This document shows, one piece after another, positions 8,301-17,187 of a stretch of 64,000 nucleotides of DNA (positions are counted from its first letter, which is position 1; each line of letters opens with the position of its first letter). The translations under genes were made by a program, and so were the position numbers. The stretch comes from Gammaproteobacteria bacterium RIFCSPHIGHO2_12_FULL_63_22 (lineage in GTDB: Bacteria > Pseudomonadota > Gammaproteobacteria > Xanthomonadales > Xanthomonadaceae). The stretch is from the NCBI GenBank assembly GCA_001801685.1, contig MGYJ01000061.1, forward strand, positions 1-64,000. The letters are read 5' to 3'. The notes below the pieces were generated by a model that was given only the letters and a program-made list of their open reading frames with translations, made no database searches and was not told the DNA's origin.

Positions 8301-10162
8301 TGAAGCGACCGGGACGCCGCACGCTGCTGATCGCACTGCCGGTGCTGGCGATTGCCTTCGTGGCCCTGGTCGCGTTGTCCAACCTGCTGCTGCGCGGTGC
8401 ACGCGTGGACCTGACCGAACACGACCAGTACACGCTGTCCGCCGGCACCTTGCGCATCATCGACCGGGTGCCCGAGCCGATCACGCTCGAGCTGTTCTAT
8501 TCGGAAAAGGCTGCGCAGTCGCAGCCGCAGTTCCGCGTGTTCGCCCAACGCGTGCGCGAATTGCTGGAAGAGGTCGCCGCGCGTTCGAAAGGCACGATCA
8601 GCCTGCGAGTGATCGATCCCGAGCCGTTCTCCGACGCCGAAGACCGGGCCACGGCCTACGGCCTGCAAGGCGTGCCCCTGGGCGAGTCGGGCGACAAGCT
8701 GTATTTCGGGCTGGTCGCGAGCAACAGCACCGATGGCGAAACGGCAATGCCATTCATCCAGCCGGCGAAGGAAACCTTCCTGGAATACGACGTGGCGAAG
8801 ATGATTTCTTCGCTCAGCGTAGCCAGCAAGCCGGTGCTGGCCGTGCTCAGCGACTTGCCGCTCGGCCCGGGCATCGACCAGCTCAGCGGCCAGCCGACGC
8901 CGGGTTGGGTGATGGACCGGCAGCTTTCCGAATTCTTCGATATTCGCCGATTGCAGGCCAATCCCACGTCCATCGGCGACGACGTCAGCCTCTTGATGGT
9001 CGTGCATCCGAAGGCATTGCCGGCAGACACCGAATACGCGATCGACCAGTTCGTGCTGCGCGGCGGCCACCTGCTCGTGTTCGTGGATCCCGAAGCGGAG
9101 TCGGATCCGGCCGGCAGCCTGTTCGATCCGACCCAGTCGGCGCAGTCACGAACCTCCGACATGGCCAACCTGTTTCGCGCGTGGGGCCTGGTGTACGACC
9201 CCGGCAAGATCGTCCTCGACGCCCAGAACGCGATGCGTTTCCAGCCCGATCCCAGCCAGGCGCCGGTGCGCCACGTCGGCATCATCGGTTTGAAGAAGGA
9301 ATCGATGAACCAGGGCGACGTGATCACCGCGGACCTGGAGTCGGTGAACCTGTCGAGCGCGGGCACCTTGTCGCTGGCGTCGGACGCGAGCGCAAAACTC
9401 GAGGCACTACTGCAAAGCTCGGCCGTCACCATGCTGTCCACGCCTGAAGCGGTTCGTGCGGCGCAGGGTGACCCGGGCTCGCTGGCGGACAACTTCAAGG
9501 TGGACGGCAGTGGGCCGCATGTCCTCGCAGGTCGACTGCGCGGCGTGTTGAAGTCCGCTTTCCCCGATCGCGCCGGACCGGGCCACCTGGGTGCGAGCGT
9601 GAAGCCCGCCAATATCGTGGTGGTTGCCGATACAGACATCCTCAGCGACAAGCTGTGGGTGCAGGCGCAGGATTTCCTGGGGCAGCAGATCCTCAATCCC
9701 TTCGCCAACAATGCCGACTTCGTCTACAACGCGGTGGACAACCTGGTTGGCAACGACGACCTGATCGAAGTACGCACGCGGCCGACCTCCGAGCGGCCCT
9801 TCGATCGCATCGACGGCGTGCGCCGGCGCGCTGAAGTGCGCTACCAGGCCAAGGAAAAGAAGCTGCAGCTGGACCTCGAGAATCTTGAACAAAAGCTGGC
9901 CAGGTTGCAGCCGATCACCGCCACCGGCCAGGCGCAATCGCTCAGTCGCGAACAACAAGCCCAGTTGCTCGACTTCCAGCAGCAGAAGCTGCGCACCCGC
10001 AAGGAATTGCGCGACGTGCAGCACCAGTTGAACGCGGACATCGAAGCCATCGGCGTGCGCGTGAAGGTGTTGAATATCCTGGCGGTGCCCGCGCTGGTGT
10101 TGCTGGCCGCATTGCTGCTCGCGCTGCGCCGGATGTTGCAGCGGCGTGATGCTTCCCGTTAG
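8300..10162 (+). CDS. GldG-like ABC-associated protein
   Basis: A 620-aa membrane protein with one N-terminal helix (about 9-31), a large extracytoplasmic region beginning with the family pattern RVDLTEHDQYTLSAGTLRII, a predicted coiled coil rich in Lys/Leu/Glu/Gln (about 515-590), and a C-terminal helix (VPALVLLAALLLAL). This is the organisation of the GldG family, whose middle part resembles intraflagellar-transport-type domains. The ATG at 8300 is selected over an earlier in-frame start at 8252 because it gives a short basic tail before the first helix and couples to the permease stop. Confidence 0.85.
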   Translation: MKRPGRRTLLIALPVLAIAFVALVALSNLLLRGARVDLTEHDQYTLSAGTLRIIDRVPEPITLELFYSEKAAQSQPQFRVFAQRVRELLEEVAARSKGTISLRVIDPEPFSDAEDRATAYGLQGVPLGESGDKLYFGLVASNSTDGETAMPFIQPAKETFLEYDVAKMISSLSVASKPVLAVLSDLPLGPGIDQLSGQPTPGWVMDRQLSEFFDIRRLQANPTSIGDDVSLLMVVHPKALPADTEYAIDQFVLRGGHLLVFVDPEAESDPAGSLFDPTQSAQSRTSDMANLFRAWGLVYDPGKIVLDAQNAMRFQPDPSQAPVRHVGIIGLKKESMNQGDVITADLESVNLSSAGTLSLASDASAKLEALLQSSAVTMLSTPEAVRAAQGDPGSLADNFKVDGSGPHVLAGRLRGVLKSAFPDRAGPGHLGASVKPANIVVVADTDILSDKLWVQAQDFLGQQILNPFANNADFVYNAVDNLVGNDDLIEVRTRPTSERPFDRIDGVRRRAEVRYQAKEKKLQLDLENLEQKLARLQPITATGQAQSLSREQQAQLLDFQQQKLRTRKELRDVQHQLNADIEAIGVRVKVLNILAVPALVLLAALLLALRRMLQRRDASR

Positions 10163-11192
10163 TCGCCCAGTGCGCGCGGCGCGCCTGATGATGCTGGCGT
10201 TCGCCTGCCTGGCGACTGTCGCCTGCGGCGGCGACGTGGCCAATACTGAAAAGGCGCTGCTACTGCCGGGCCTCGACAAGACGCAGGGCGACGTGGACTC
10301 GATCCTGTTGCACGGCGCGGGCAATCGATCCCTGGTGTCGCTGCAACGCCAGGGCGGAACCTGGCGCGTCGCGGAGCGGAACAACTGGCCGGCTGATGCA
10401 GGCCGCATCAGCCAGTACCTGTTCGTGCTGTCGCAGGCGCGCAGGATGGAAGCCAAGACCGCTGATCCCAAACTCTATTCGCGGCTTGGCGTGGAGCCGA
10501 TCGATTCGGTCGAAGCCAAGGGTGCGGAGTTGACCCTGTCCGGGAAGGGAGTTCGCGCGCGAATGCTGATCGGCAACGAGCATCCGCGGCTGGACGGCTA
10601 TTACGTTCGGGTGGATGGCGAGGCGGGAACCTGGCTGACTGACTTGCCCGTTTATTTCGATCCTGATCCACGCGTCTGGCTCGACCGACGCCTCGTGGAT
10701 GTTCCCCTGGCGCGCATTGCCCGGGTCCGCATTTCGGGCGCGGGTGAAAAACCTTTTTCGCTCAGCCATCGCGAGGATCGTTTTCGGCTCGACGATGCGC
10801 CTGCCGCCGCCATGCGCGATTCCTACCAGGGCGATGTGCTGGCCAGCGCGCTGGACCAGCTGCATTTCGAAGACCTGGCGATCGATGCCGGCGACACGCC
10901 ACCGATCCGCACGCTGGACTATGCGACGATCGAGGGCCTGCAGTTGCAGGTGCAGGCCTTTCGCGAGGGCGGGCAATTGTGGGTTCGGGTGAAGGCGGCA
11001 ACGGATCCGGCGACGGCGCAGGCATGGGCGAAGGTGTCGGCTGCCAACGCAGCGTCGAACGCAACGCTTGAAACACGCGTGGTGGCGTTCAACAAGTCAT
11101 TCGAGGGCAGGCGATTCCTGTTGGCCGATCCGGTCGCGACCAACCTGCTGCTGACGCACGAGCAAATCCTCGCGGGACCACCCAAGCCATGA
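10149..11192 (+). CDS. DUF4340 domain protein, secreted or membrane-anchored
   Basis: A 347-aa protein with an N-terminal hydrophobic segment ending in ATVACGG. This may be a weak lipobox, because the -3 residue is Thr rather than Leu. Most of the protein matches the pattern of DUF4340 proteins that accompany GldG-like genes: repeated strand-rich units such as WRVAERNNWPADAGRISQYL, RLGVEP and RARMLIGNEH. The start (ATG 10149, or GTG 10146) lies inside the end of the GldG-like gene, so the two are coupled. Probably an extracytoplasmic partner of the ABC module; function unknown. Confidence 0.8.
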   Translation: MLPVSRPVRAARLMMLAFACLATVACGGDVANTEKALLLPGLDKTQGDVDSILLHGAGNRSLVSLQRQGGTWRVAERNNWPADAGRISQYLFVLSQARRMEAKTADPKLYSRLGVEPIDSVEAKGAELTLSGKGVRARMLIGNEHPRLDGYYVRVDGEAGTWLTDLPVYFDPDPRVWLDRRLVDVPLARIARVRISGAGEKPFSLSHREDRFRLDDAPAAAMRDSYQGDVLASALDQLHFEDLAIDAGDTPPIRTLDYATIEGLQLQVQAFREGGQLWVRVKAATDPATAQAWAKVSAANAASNATLETRVVAFNKSFEGRRFLLADPVATNLLLTHEQILAGPPKP

Positions 11193-11539
11193 GGCGCGAC
11201 TGGATTTCCGCGTTTGCCGCGATCCTGTGCGCGGCGTCGGTCGCCCTGGCTGCCTATGCAAGCCACGCGGCCCTGCCGGGGCAGTCGTCGCGGCTCGGGC
11301 TGGCCGCGGCATTCGCGTTCGGCCATGGACTGGCGTTGATCCTGATCGCGGGTCGGCGCTCGCGGATCGCAGGTATTTCCCGGTTGCTCCTGTTGCTGGG
11401 CGTGGCGGGCTTCAGCGGAGGTCTGTGCTACGCAGCTTTCATGGAGTCGCGCGCGGCTACCGCGCCATTGGGTGGCAGCCTGCTGATCCTGGGCTGGCTG
11501 GTCCTGGCCTTCGATCTGTGGCGATCACCCCGAGGCTGA
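11189..11539 (+). CDS. DUF423 family small membrane protein
   Basis: A 116-aa protein with four predicted helices and the late motif APLGGSLLILGWLVLA, which fits DUF423 (YgdD-like) inner-membrane proteins. The N-terminal AYASHAALPG corresponds to the family's usual GAFGAHGL region in degraded form. It overlaps the DUF4340 stop by four bases (ATGA). No biochemical role is established for this family. Confidence 0.75.
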   Translation: MRRDWISAFAAILCAASVALAAYASHAALPGQSSRLGLAAAFAFGHGLALILIAGRRSRIAGISRLLLLLGVAGFSGGLCYAAFMESRAATAPLGGSLLILGWLVLAFDLWRSPRG

Positions 11540-11543
11540 CCCG

Positions 11544-12239
11544 ATGGCGCGATTCCCCCGTGGCTTTGACATCGAACTTGCCGCCGCGCATCTGGGCAAA
11601 CGCGACCGCAAGTTGGGTCGCTGGATCGAACGCATCGGTCCCCTGGAAACCACGGGCTGGCGCAAGCCTTTCGACACGGTCGATTCCCTCGCACGGTCGA
11701 TCCTTTACCAGCAACTGTCCGGCAAGGCCGCAGCCACCATCGTCGGTCGCGTGGAAACCGCGACGGGTTCGAAGACGCTGACGCCAGAGGCATTCGCGCG
11801 CATCGACGACGTCGCCTTGCGCGCCTGTGGTGTTTCGGGAAACAAGACCTTGGCCCTGCGCGACCTCAGCCTGCGCGCGAGCCTGGGCGAAGTGCCGACC
11901 TCGCGCGAGCTACTCACACTGCATCACGATGAGATCATCGAGAGGATGACGGCCGTGCGCGGCATCGGCCGCTGGACGGTGGAGATGATGCTGATGTTCC
12001 GGCTCGGTCGCCCCGATATCCTGCCCGTGGATGACCTGGGTGTACGCAAGGGTGCGCAGGTCCTCGACAAGCTCGATGAAATGCCCAAGCCGAAGCAATT
12101 GGCGGAGCGCGGTGAAAAATGGGGGCCGTATCGCACGCTGGCGGGCTTGTACCTGTGGCGCATTGCCGATTCGCAGGTCGCTGAAAAACCAGAGGCGACA
12201 TCGACGCCAGTGAAGAAGACGCGGCGATCGCAGGACTGA
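11544..12239 (+). CDS. DNA-3-methyladenine glycosylase (AlkA-like, HhH-GPD)
   Basis: A 231-aa base-excision repair glycosylase that should remove alkylated purines from DNA. The helix-hairpin-helix motif MTAVRGIGRWTVEMML is at about 135-150, followed by the catalytic aspartate in LPVDDLG (Asp163/Asp164). The N-terminal part has the family's LARSILYQQLSGKAA. It lacks the extra N-terminal domain of E. coli AlkA, so it belongs to the short form. No iron-sulfur cysteine cluster is present. It starts four bases after the DUF423 stop and converges on the VanY gene with only four bases between the stops. Confidence 0.9.
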   Translation: MARFPRGFDIELAAAHLGKRDRKLGRWIERIGPLETTGWRKPFDTVDSLARSILYQQLSGKAAATIVGRVETATGSKTLTPEAFARIDDVALRACGVSGNKTLALRDLSLRASLGEVPTSRELLTLHHDEIIERMTAVRGIGRWTVEMMLMFRLGRPDILPVDDLGVRKGAQVLDKLDEMPKPKQLAERGEKWGPYRTLAGLYLWRIADSQVAEKPEATSTPVKKTRRSQD

Positions 12240-12243
12240 AGCG

Positions 12244-13023
12244 TCAGTCCGCGGCCTGGCACCAGTGCCAGGGTTCGTAGACGATGCCGTGCGGATTGTC
12301 GCGCGGGTAGCTCATCCAGAAGCCAAAGTCGCCGGCGTGCCGGCCCAGCCAGGCGAAAGCAGGCGTCATTTCGAAACTCTCTTCTGCCGCCGGTTCGCCC
12401 GGCGAGCTGATGTCGAGCGCGTCGCCGCCATGGTGTTCGCTGTATCCTGGCGCCGCGTTGACCGAGAGAATCTGTTCGATGGTCTGCCCGCGCGCCAGCT
12501 TGCGACGGAAGATACCCAATTGGTAATCGTGGCTTCGGTAACCGGAGATGGCTTCGAGCACGACGCCATCCCCTGCCGCTGCGGCACGCATCGCGCGCCA
12601 CTGCCGCGCTGCGGTTTCCTCCAGCCAGAGCGGCCGTGAATAACGATCGCGCCCGGCATAAGCGAGCACAGTAGGTTCGGCCACCAATGGCAGGCCGGTG
12701 CGATCGCCGTAGTCGTCGGCCAGGCCGAGTGCGTGCAGACGTTCGCGCAGGCCGGACAGGGGGCGAAGGTGGCCGGGACTCGCATCCGCTTCGGCAAGCG
12801 CAGCCAGGTCCGCGAACAAGTTGCGGGGCAGGGCGCCGCGATGCAGTTCGCGCAGCTTGTCACCGCGGCGCACGGCGAGGAAGCGTCCGTCCGACTTGCG
12901 TCGCACCAGCCAGTCCGACTGCGCCAGCGCGCGAGCCGTCGAATTGCCACGCGCCGCAGCCAGCGCCGCGGGCATCGCTTCGAGGTGTTCGGCGTTGATC
13001 AGTCGCCACTGGGCGGGATGCAT
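12244..13023 (-). CDS. D-alanyl-D-alanine carboxypeptidase, VanY/M15B family
   Basis: A 259-aa zinc peptidase whose C-terminal half (about 130-259) has all M15B hallmarks: SGYRSHDYQ, the zinc box SEHHGGDALD, and the final EPWHW carrying the last zinc-binding His. These enzymes trim D-Ala from peptidoglycan stems. The first 125 residues are a less conserved domain. No signal peptide is obvious, which is odd for a wall enzyme, so it may act in the cytoplasm or be exported differently. It starts ten bases after the PH-like gene and is probably the last gene of the SPFH operon. Confidence 0.88.
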   Translation of the reverse strand: MHPAQWRLINAEHLEAMPAALAAARGNSTARALAQSDWLVRRKSDGRFLAVRRGDKLRELHRGALPRNLFADLAALAEADASPGHLRPLSGLRERLHALGLADDYGDRTGLPLVAEPTVLAYAGRDRYSRPLWLEETAARQWRAMRAAAAGDGVVLEAISGYRSHDYQLGIFRRKLARGQTIEQILSVNAAPGYSEHHGGDALDISSPGEPAAEESFEMTPAFAWLGRHAGDFGFWMSYPRDNPHGIVYEPWHWCQAAD

Positions 13024-13032
13024 GGGCCAAGC

Positions 13033-13566
13033 TTAGCGCGTCAGTTTGCCCAACGCATCGATGAAGGACTCGGGTCGCTGCAGGCTGAACAGATAGACGC
13101 GACCATCGTTGCGCGGCAGCTCGACCGTGCGCCGCCAGTCGGTCAGCAGCACATAGGCGCGGCGGGCATCGTGCAGCCGAAACCAGCCGGATCGAAAGCC
13201 GGGCAGGCGCGCGCCGGCGATCTTGAAACCAGGACGAAGCTTGCGTTCTTCGTCAAGATTGACGATGCGGACCTTGGCGATGTCGAGGTCGCCGAAGGGC
13301 ACGAGACGCGCCCAGGGCAGGCCGCGGATGCGCATGCCGGCCGGCGACAGGCTGACCGAGCGGTGGTGCATCGACCAGGCCAGCAGTCCTGCCATCAAGG
13401 GCATCATTGCAATCGCCAGCGCGATGATCGGCCACTCCTGCGGCTGCGGCTTCGCCAGGCCGATCGCCACCAGGGCGCCGACCGGCGCGACCACGCCGAT
13501 CAGCAAGGGCATCAGGTTCGCCCACTTTTCCGGCGCGACGATCGGGAACTCCAGGTCACTCATCAT
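13033..13566 (-). CDS. PH-like domain membrane protein
   Basis: A 177-aa protein of unknown function. Two hydrophobic helices at about 18-38 and 45-66 are followed by a strand-rich region ([42 protein letters not shown], given here only as an overall pattern of short strands) that resembles bacterial PH-like domains. Its start overlaps the ribbon-helix-helix gene by 11 bases. Probably attached to the inner membrane and working with the SPFH protein of the same operon; this is an inference from context. Confidence 0.6.
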   Translation of the reverse strand: MMSDLEFPIVAPEKWANLMPLLIGVVAPVGALVAIGLAKPQPQEWPIIALAIAMMPLMAGLLAWSMHHRSVSLSPAGMRIRGLPWARLVPFGDLDIAKVRIVNLDEERKLRPGFKIAGARLPGFRSGWFRLHDARRAYVLLTDWRRTVELPRNDGRVYLFSLQRPESFIDALGKLTR

Positions 13567-13744
13567 CGGTCTCCTGGACGATTCCGGCGGCGGGCGCTTT
13601 CATCCGCCCGGTACGACGCAGGGCGTCCCGCAGCAGGTATTCGATCTGCGCGTTGACCGAGCGCAACTCATCATCGGCCCACTGCTGGACAGCGTCCAGC
13701 ACGTCGGCGTTGATGCGCAGCGGATAGGCTTTCTTGGCGCTCAC
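13556..13744 (-). CDS. Ribbon-helix-helix (Arc-like) DNA-binding protein
   Basis: A 62-aa protein with the Arc/CopG-type layout: strand [18 protein letters not shown], a turn, then the helix [14 protein letters not shown]. Such proteins dimerise through the strand and bind tandem operator half-sites. It starts six bases after the SPFH stop in the same operon. Two GATATCG repeats spaced by one helical turn lie inside the operon's promoter, so autorepression is a natural hypothesis. No toxin-like gene is adjacent, so an antitoxin role is unlikely. Confidence 0.82.
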   Translation of the reverse strand: MSAKKAYPLRINADVLDAVQQWADDELRSVNAQIEYLLRDALRRTGRMKAPAAGIVQETDDE

Positions 13745-13750
13745 GCCGGC

Positions 13751-14614
13751 TCAGTAGATCGAGCCGGCATTCACGATCGGCTGGGTTCCGCGTTCGCCGC
13801 ACAGCACGACCAGCAGGTTGCTGACCATGGCGGCGCGACGCTCGGGATCCAGGTCGACGACATTTCGCTTCGACAGTTCGCTCAGCGCCATCTCGACCAT
13901 GCTGACCGCGCCTTCGACGATGCGCGTGCGCGCCGCGATGATGGCGCCGGCCTGCTGCCGCTGCAGCATCGCCTGGGCGATTTCGGGGGCGTAGGCCAGG
14001 TGGCTGATGCGCGCTTCGATCACGTTGACGCCGGCCAGTGCGAGCCGTTCCTGGATTTCCTCGGTGAGGTGCTTGGAAATGTCCGAGGCGTGGCTGCGCA
14101 GCGAGACCTTGCCCTCTTCATGCTGGTCATACGGATAGCTGGTCGCCATCGCACGAAGCGCGGACTCCGACTGGATGTGCACGAAGCTTTCGTAGTCGTC
14201 CACGTTGTAGACGGCCTCGGCAGAATCGACCACCTGCCACACGACCACCGAAGCGATTTCGATCGGGCTGCCGTCCAGGTCGTTGACCTTGAGCTTGCTG
14301 CTCTCGAAGTTGCGCGTGCGCAGCGAAATCTTGCGGGTGCTGAAGAAGGGATTGTTCCAGCGCAGGCCCTGGTCCTTGTTGGTGCCGATGTACTTGCCGA
14401 ACAGGCTCAGCACGGCCGCCTGGTTGGGCTCGACCATGTAGAAACCGCAAAGCAGGACGGCGGTGACGACCAGCACGACCAGTCCGGTGACGATCAGCGC
14501 GGGGCTGGCGGAGCGGACGCCCTGGATTACCAGGTAGACGCTGGCAGCGATGACGGCAAGCAGGCCGAGAAGGGTCGGGATGCCGGCGAGGGATTTGACG
14601 GGTGCTTCTTTCAT
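13751..14614 (-). CDS. SPFH/band-7 domain membrane protein
   Basis: A 287-aa protein of the stomatin/prohibitin/flotillin/HflK family. It has two N-terminal hydrophobic segments (about 12-30 and 40-58) and then the band-7 domain: [46 protein letters not shown], and a C-terminal helical part ([35 protein letters not shown]). Such proteins form oligomeric membrane scaffolds. AGGAG six bases upstream of ATG 14614 supports the start. It is the first gene of a four-gene unit with the ribbon-helix-helix, PH-like and VanY genes, and has its own strong promoter. Confidence 0.92.
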   Translation of the reverse strand: MKEAPVKSLAGIPTLLGLLAVIAASVYLVIQGVRSASPALIVTGLVVLVVTAVLLCGFYMVEPNQAAVLSLFGKYIGTNKDQGLRWNNPFFSTRKISLRTRNFESSKLKVNDLDGSPIEIASVVVWQVVDSAEAVYNVDDYESFVHIQSESALRAMATSYPYDQHEEGKVSLRSHASDISKHLTEEIQERLALAGVNVIEARISHLAYAPEIAQAMLQRQQAGAIIAARTRIVEGAVSMVEMALSELSKRNVVDLDPERRAAMVSNLLVVLCGERGTQPIVNAGSIY

Positions 14615-14637
14615 GGCGCTCTCCTGAGTTCGGGAAA

Positions 14638-14666
14638 ATGATATCGAAAAGATATCGTTAATTCAA
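14638..14666 (-). promoter_or_regulatory. Sigma-70 promoter of the SPFH operon with tandem operator repeats
   Basis: On the minus strand, -35 TTGAAT (14661-14666), a spacer of exactly 17 bases, and -10 TATCAT (14638-14643, five of six matches) lie in a small AT-rich island. Two GATATCG direct repeats (14640-14646 and 14651-14657) occupy the spacer and touch the -10, spaced 11 bases start to start. That spacing suits a ribbon-helix-helix repressor, and such a protein is encoded by the second gene of the operon. Predicted transcript start is near 14631. Confidence 0.75.
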
Positions 14667-14706
14667 GATTCAGGCGAAAGATTTTTATCCTATACGAATC
14701 AACACC

Positions 14707-15597
14707 TTATTTGATAATCCGAAACATGAAGAGAGGAGCGGGGCGCTTTTCGCTGGCAATGAGCAGGCTTCGCCCGTCGCTGCCGAAGGCGATTCCCTCT
14801 GCCTGCGGCAGCCAGGGAAAGACCAGTCGCCCCGGCTGCGCCTGCATGGCTGGGCCCCATCCCTGGTTGGGCGCGCGTACGTACAGATAGACGGAGTGGT
14901 AGTTGAGGACCGCCAGGACGCGACCGTTCGGGCTCAGGTCGGCGCCGCTCACCTGCGAGCGATAGCGCCCGTAGACGGGATTCTTCTTGAGGTCGGCCTC
15001 GCTGGGCTGGGATATCCCGCTGAGCGTGGTAACCAGCTCGGCGGTCTTGAGTCCTTCGCTGGCGCGAAGCGGAACGCGGAACAGTTCCGGCGGCACGCGC
15101 TTCTTGGATATCAGCAGCACTTCGCCGGCCGCGGCATCCACCGCCGTCGCCTCGCAGTCGCGGGCGCCATCAGGCCAGCGAAAGCTGATCGTCCAGGCGG
15201 GGCGGATGCTGTCGCCATCCTTCAGCTTGGCAGGCTCTTCGAACACGATCAGGTTCAGCGTCTTGCGAATGCCACCGTTGTCGCCGGTATCGGCCACCAA
15301 CAGGTAGTGCTTGCCGTCGAGTTCGAAGCTGTCGATGTCCTCCCAGTCGGTATTTTCCGCGCCTTGCACCAGCAAGGTCGCCACGGGCGTGCCGTCGGCG
15401 CGGATTGCGGTGAGCTTCGAGCCGTTGTCGCCATCGTTCTGCGCCCAGTAGATGCCCGGATGCACGTGCGACGCAGCGAGGCCGCTGACTTCATTGAGGG
15501 CGGGGTCGGTGAACACGCCGGCGTATTCGGCGCGCGACCATCGGCTGGCGGGCCCGTCGGCGGCGATCAGCGCGATCAGGAGGAGCAGGTTTCGCAT
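14707..15597 (-). CDS. Secreted beta-propeller-like protein
   Basis: A 296-aa protein of unknown function. The ATG at 15597 is preferred over one at 15630 because it directly precedes the signal peptide (MRNLLLLIALIAADGPAS). Repeated blade-like patterns are visible: VSGLAASHVHPGIYWAQNDG, HYLLVADTGDNGG, DCEATAVDAAAGEVLLISK, VSGADLSPNGRVLAVLNYH and EGIAFGSDGRSLLIASE. This resembles propeller proteins of the SdiA-regulated/phytase-like kind, but no catalytic set is identified. Likely periplasmic. The stop lies 92 bases before the SPFH start, in the same direction. Confidence 0.65.
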   Translation of the reverse strand: MRNLLLLIALIAADGPASRWSRAEYAGVFTDPALNEVSGLAASHVHPGIYWAQNDGDNGSKLTAIRADGTPVATLLVQGAENTDWEDIDSFELDGKHYLLVADTGDNGGIRKTLNLIVFEEPAKLKDGDSIRPAWTISFRWPDGARDCEATAVDAAAGEVLLISKKRVPPELFRVPLRASEGLKTAELVTTLSGISQPSEADLKKNPVYGRYRSQVSGADLSPNGRVLAVLNYHSVYLYVRAPNQGWGPAMQAQPGRLVFPWLPQAEGIAFGSDGRSLLIASEKRPAPLFMFRIIK

Positions 15598-15699
15598 TCG
15601 AACAGTGGATCGGGGCAGGGTCCCCAACAATGACAGAAAGGGTCGCCTGCTTGAACCCTCCCGTTACAATGCGGCTTGGCCCATCCGACCAGAACCGAC

Positions 15700-16917
15700 A
15701 TGAGCAAGAACGAAGCCGTTACCCTGGGAACCCCGCTGAGCCCCGGCGCGACGCGCGTCCTGCTGCTCGGTTCGGGCGAGTTGGGAAAGGAAGTGGCGAT
15801 CGAATTGCAGCGGCTCGGCGTCGAGGTCATAGCCGCGGACCGCTACGACGATGCGCCTGCGATGCAGGTTGCGCATCGCTGCCACACGCTGAACATGCTT
15901 GATCCCGCGGCGCTGCGCGACCTGATCGCGCACGAGAAGCCGAGCCTGGTGGTGCCCGAGATCGAAGCGATCCATACCCAGACGCTGGTCGAGTTGGAGC
16001 GCGACAAGGGGCAACGCGTGATTCCCACTGCGCGGGCCGCGCGCTTGACCATGGACCGCGAGGGAATTCGGCGCCTGGCCGCGGAAACACTGAGCCTGCC
16101 AACCTCGCCGTATCGATTCGTCGACACGCTGGCAGAGTATCGCGCCGCCGTCGAGGCGATCGGCATGCCCTGCGTGGTCAAGCCGGTGATGTCGTCATCG
16201 GGCAAGGGACAAAGCACCGTGCGTAGCCCGGATGCCGTGGATGCCGCCTGGGAACATGCGCAGTCCGGCGGTCGTGCCGGCCATGGCCGCGTGATCGTCG
16301 AGGGTTTCGTGGCCTTCGATTATGAAATCACCCTGCTGACGGTTCGCCATCGCGATGGCACCAGTTTCTGTGATCCGGTGGGTCACCTGCAGGTGGATGG
16401 CGACTATCGCGAGAGCTGGATGCCGCAGCCGATGTCGCCGCTGGCGTTGCAGCGATCCCAGGAGATCGCGAAGGCGATCACCGACGACCTGGGTGGCTGG
16501 GGACTGTTCGGCGTGGAGTTGTTCGTGCGTGGCGATGAAGTCTGGTTCTCCGAAGTGTCGCCGCGTCCGCACGACACGGGGCTGGTAACACTGGTGTCGC
16601 AGGAGCTGAGCGAATTCGCCTTGCATGCGCGTGCCATCCTGGGCCTGCCGATCCCGGTGATCCGCAGCAATGGCCCGTCTGCCTCCTGCGCGGTGCTGGC
16701 GCATGGCCGCGGCGTGCCGCGCTTTTCAAACGTGGATGCCGCGTTGGCGCATCCGGATACGGCGCTGCGTTTGTTCGGCAAGCCATGGGTGGACGGACAT
16801 CGTCGCGTCGCGGTAACGCTGGCGCGCGCGGAGACCATCGACAGTGCGCGCGCCATCGCCCGCGAATCTGCGAACCAGCTGCAAGTCACCCTGGACGGAG
16901 GAGGCACGGATGCCTGA
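15700..16917 (+). CDS. purT: Formate-dependent phosphoribosylglycinamide formyltransferase
   Basis: PurT makes formyl-GAR from GAR, formate and ATP, the folate-independent route for the third step of purine synthesis. The 405 aa match the family length. The ATP-grasp fold is clear: [20 protein letters not shown] near the N-terminus, the binding block [16 protein letters not shown], and metal-binding [21 protein letters not shown]. The ATG at 15700 ([20 protein letters not shown]) fits homologues better than one at 15676. A TACAAT resembling a -10 lies at 15665-15670. Its end overlaps the next gene by eight bases. Confidence 0.96.
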   Translation: MSKNEAVTLGTPLSPGATRVLLLGSGELGKEVAIELQRLGVEVIAADRYDDAPAMQVAHRCHTLNMLDPAALRDLIAHEKPSLVVPEIEAIHTQTLVELERDKGQRVIPTARAARLTMDREGIRRLAAETLSLPTSPYRFVDTLAEYRAAVEAIGMPCVVKPVMSSSGKGQSTVRSPDAVDAAWEHAQSGGRAGHGRVIVEGFVAFDYEITLLTVRHRDGTSFCDPVGHLQVDGDYRESWMPQPMSPLALQRSQEIAKAITDDLGGWGLFGVELFVRGDEVWFSEVSPRPHDTGLVTLVSQELSEFALHARAILGLPIPVIRSNGPSASCAVLAHGRGVPRFSNVDAALAHPDTALRLFGKPWVDGHRRVAVTLARAETIDSARAIARESANQLQVTLDGGGTDA

Positions 16918-17179
16918 GCAACGCACTTATGCGGTCTATTTCCACCCGCAGGCGATCGATGTGATGGGCGAGGCCATCAAGCCCTACCTGACCGAAAGCG
17001 CCGAAGGCAAGCATGTTCTTTGCCACGAGATCGATACCAGTGGGACCTTCTGCGAGATGACCCTGGTCAAGACCAATGAAAAGGGCAAGCCCGTGGAATG
17101 CGAGGTGATGATTCCGTCCGGAATGATCCGACTGGTGATTGCCATCACCGGCGACGAAACCGATTTCGGCTTCGGCTGA
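16910..17179 (+). CDS. Conserved hypothetical protein, 89 aa
   Basis: I do not recognise this small protein. The ATG at 16910 overlaps the purT stop by eight bases and follows GGAGG closely, so it should be translated after purT. The product is a soluble mixed strand/helix protein with no membrane segment. It contains Cys38, Cys48 and Cys64 and a C-terminal pattern [23 protein letters not shown] (in pieces: [12 protein letters not shown], then [10 protein letters not shown]). rluF begins eight bases after its stop. Confidence 0.7.
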   Translation: MPEQRTYAVYFHPQAIDVMGEAIKPYLTESAEGKHVLCHEIDTSGTFCEMTLVKTNEKGKPVECEVMIPSGMIRLVIAITGDETDFGFG

Positions 17180-17187
17180 CCTGCGCC

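Noticed and set aside
12244..13023. VanY-like gene as vancomycin resistance
   Set aside because: No VanH/VanA ligase or VanX is nearby, and M15B carboxypeptidases are common in Gram-negative wall metabolism.
13556..13744. Ribbon-helix-helix gene as an antitoxin
   Set aside because: No small toxin-like gene adjoins it; neighbours are an SPFH protein and a PH-like membrane protein. Autorepressor is the better reading.
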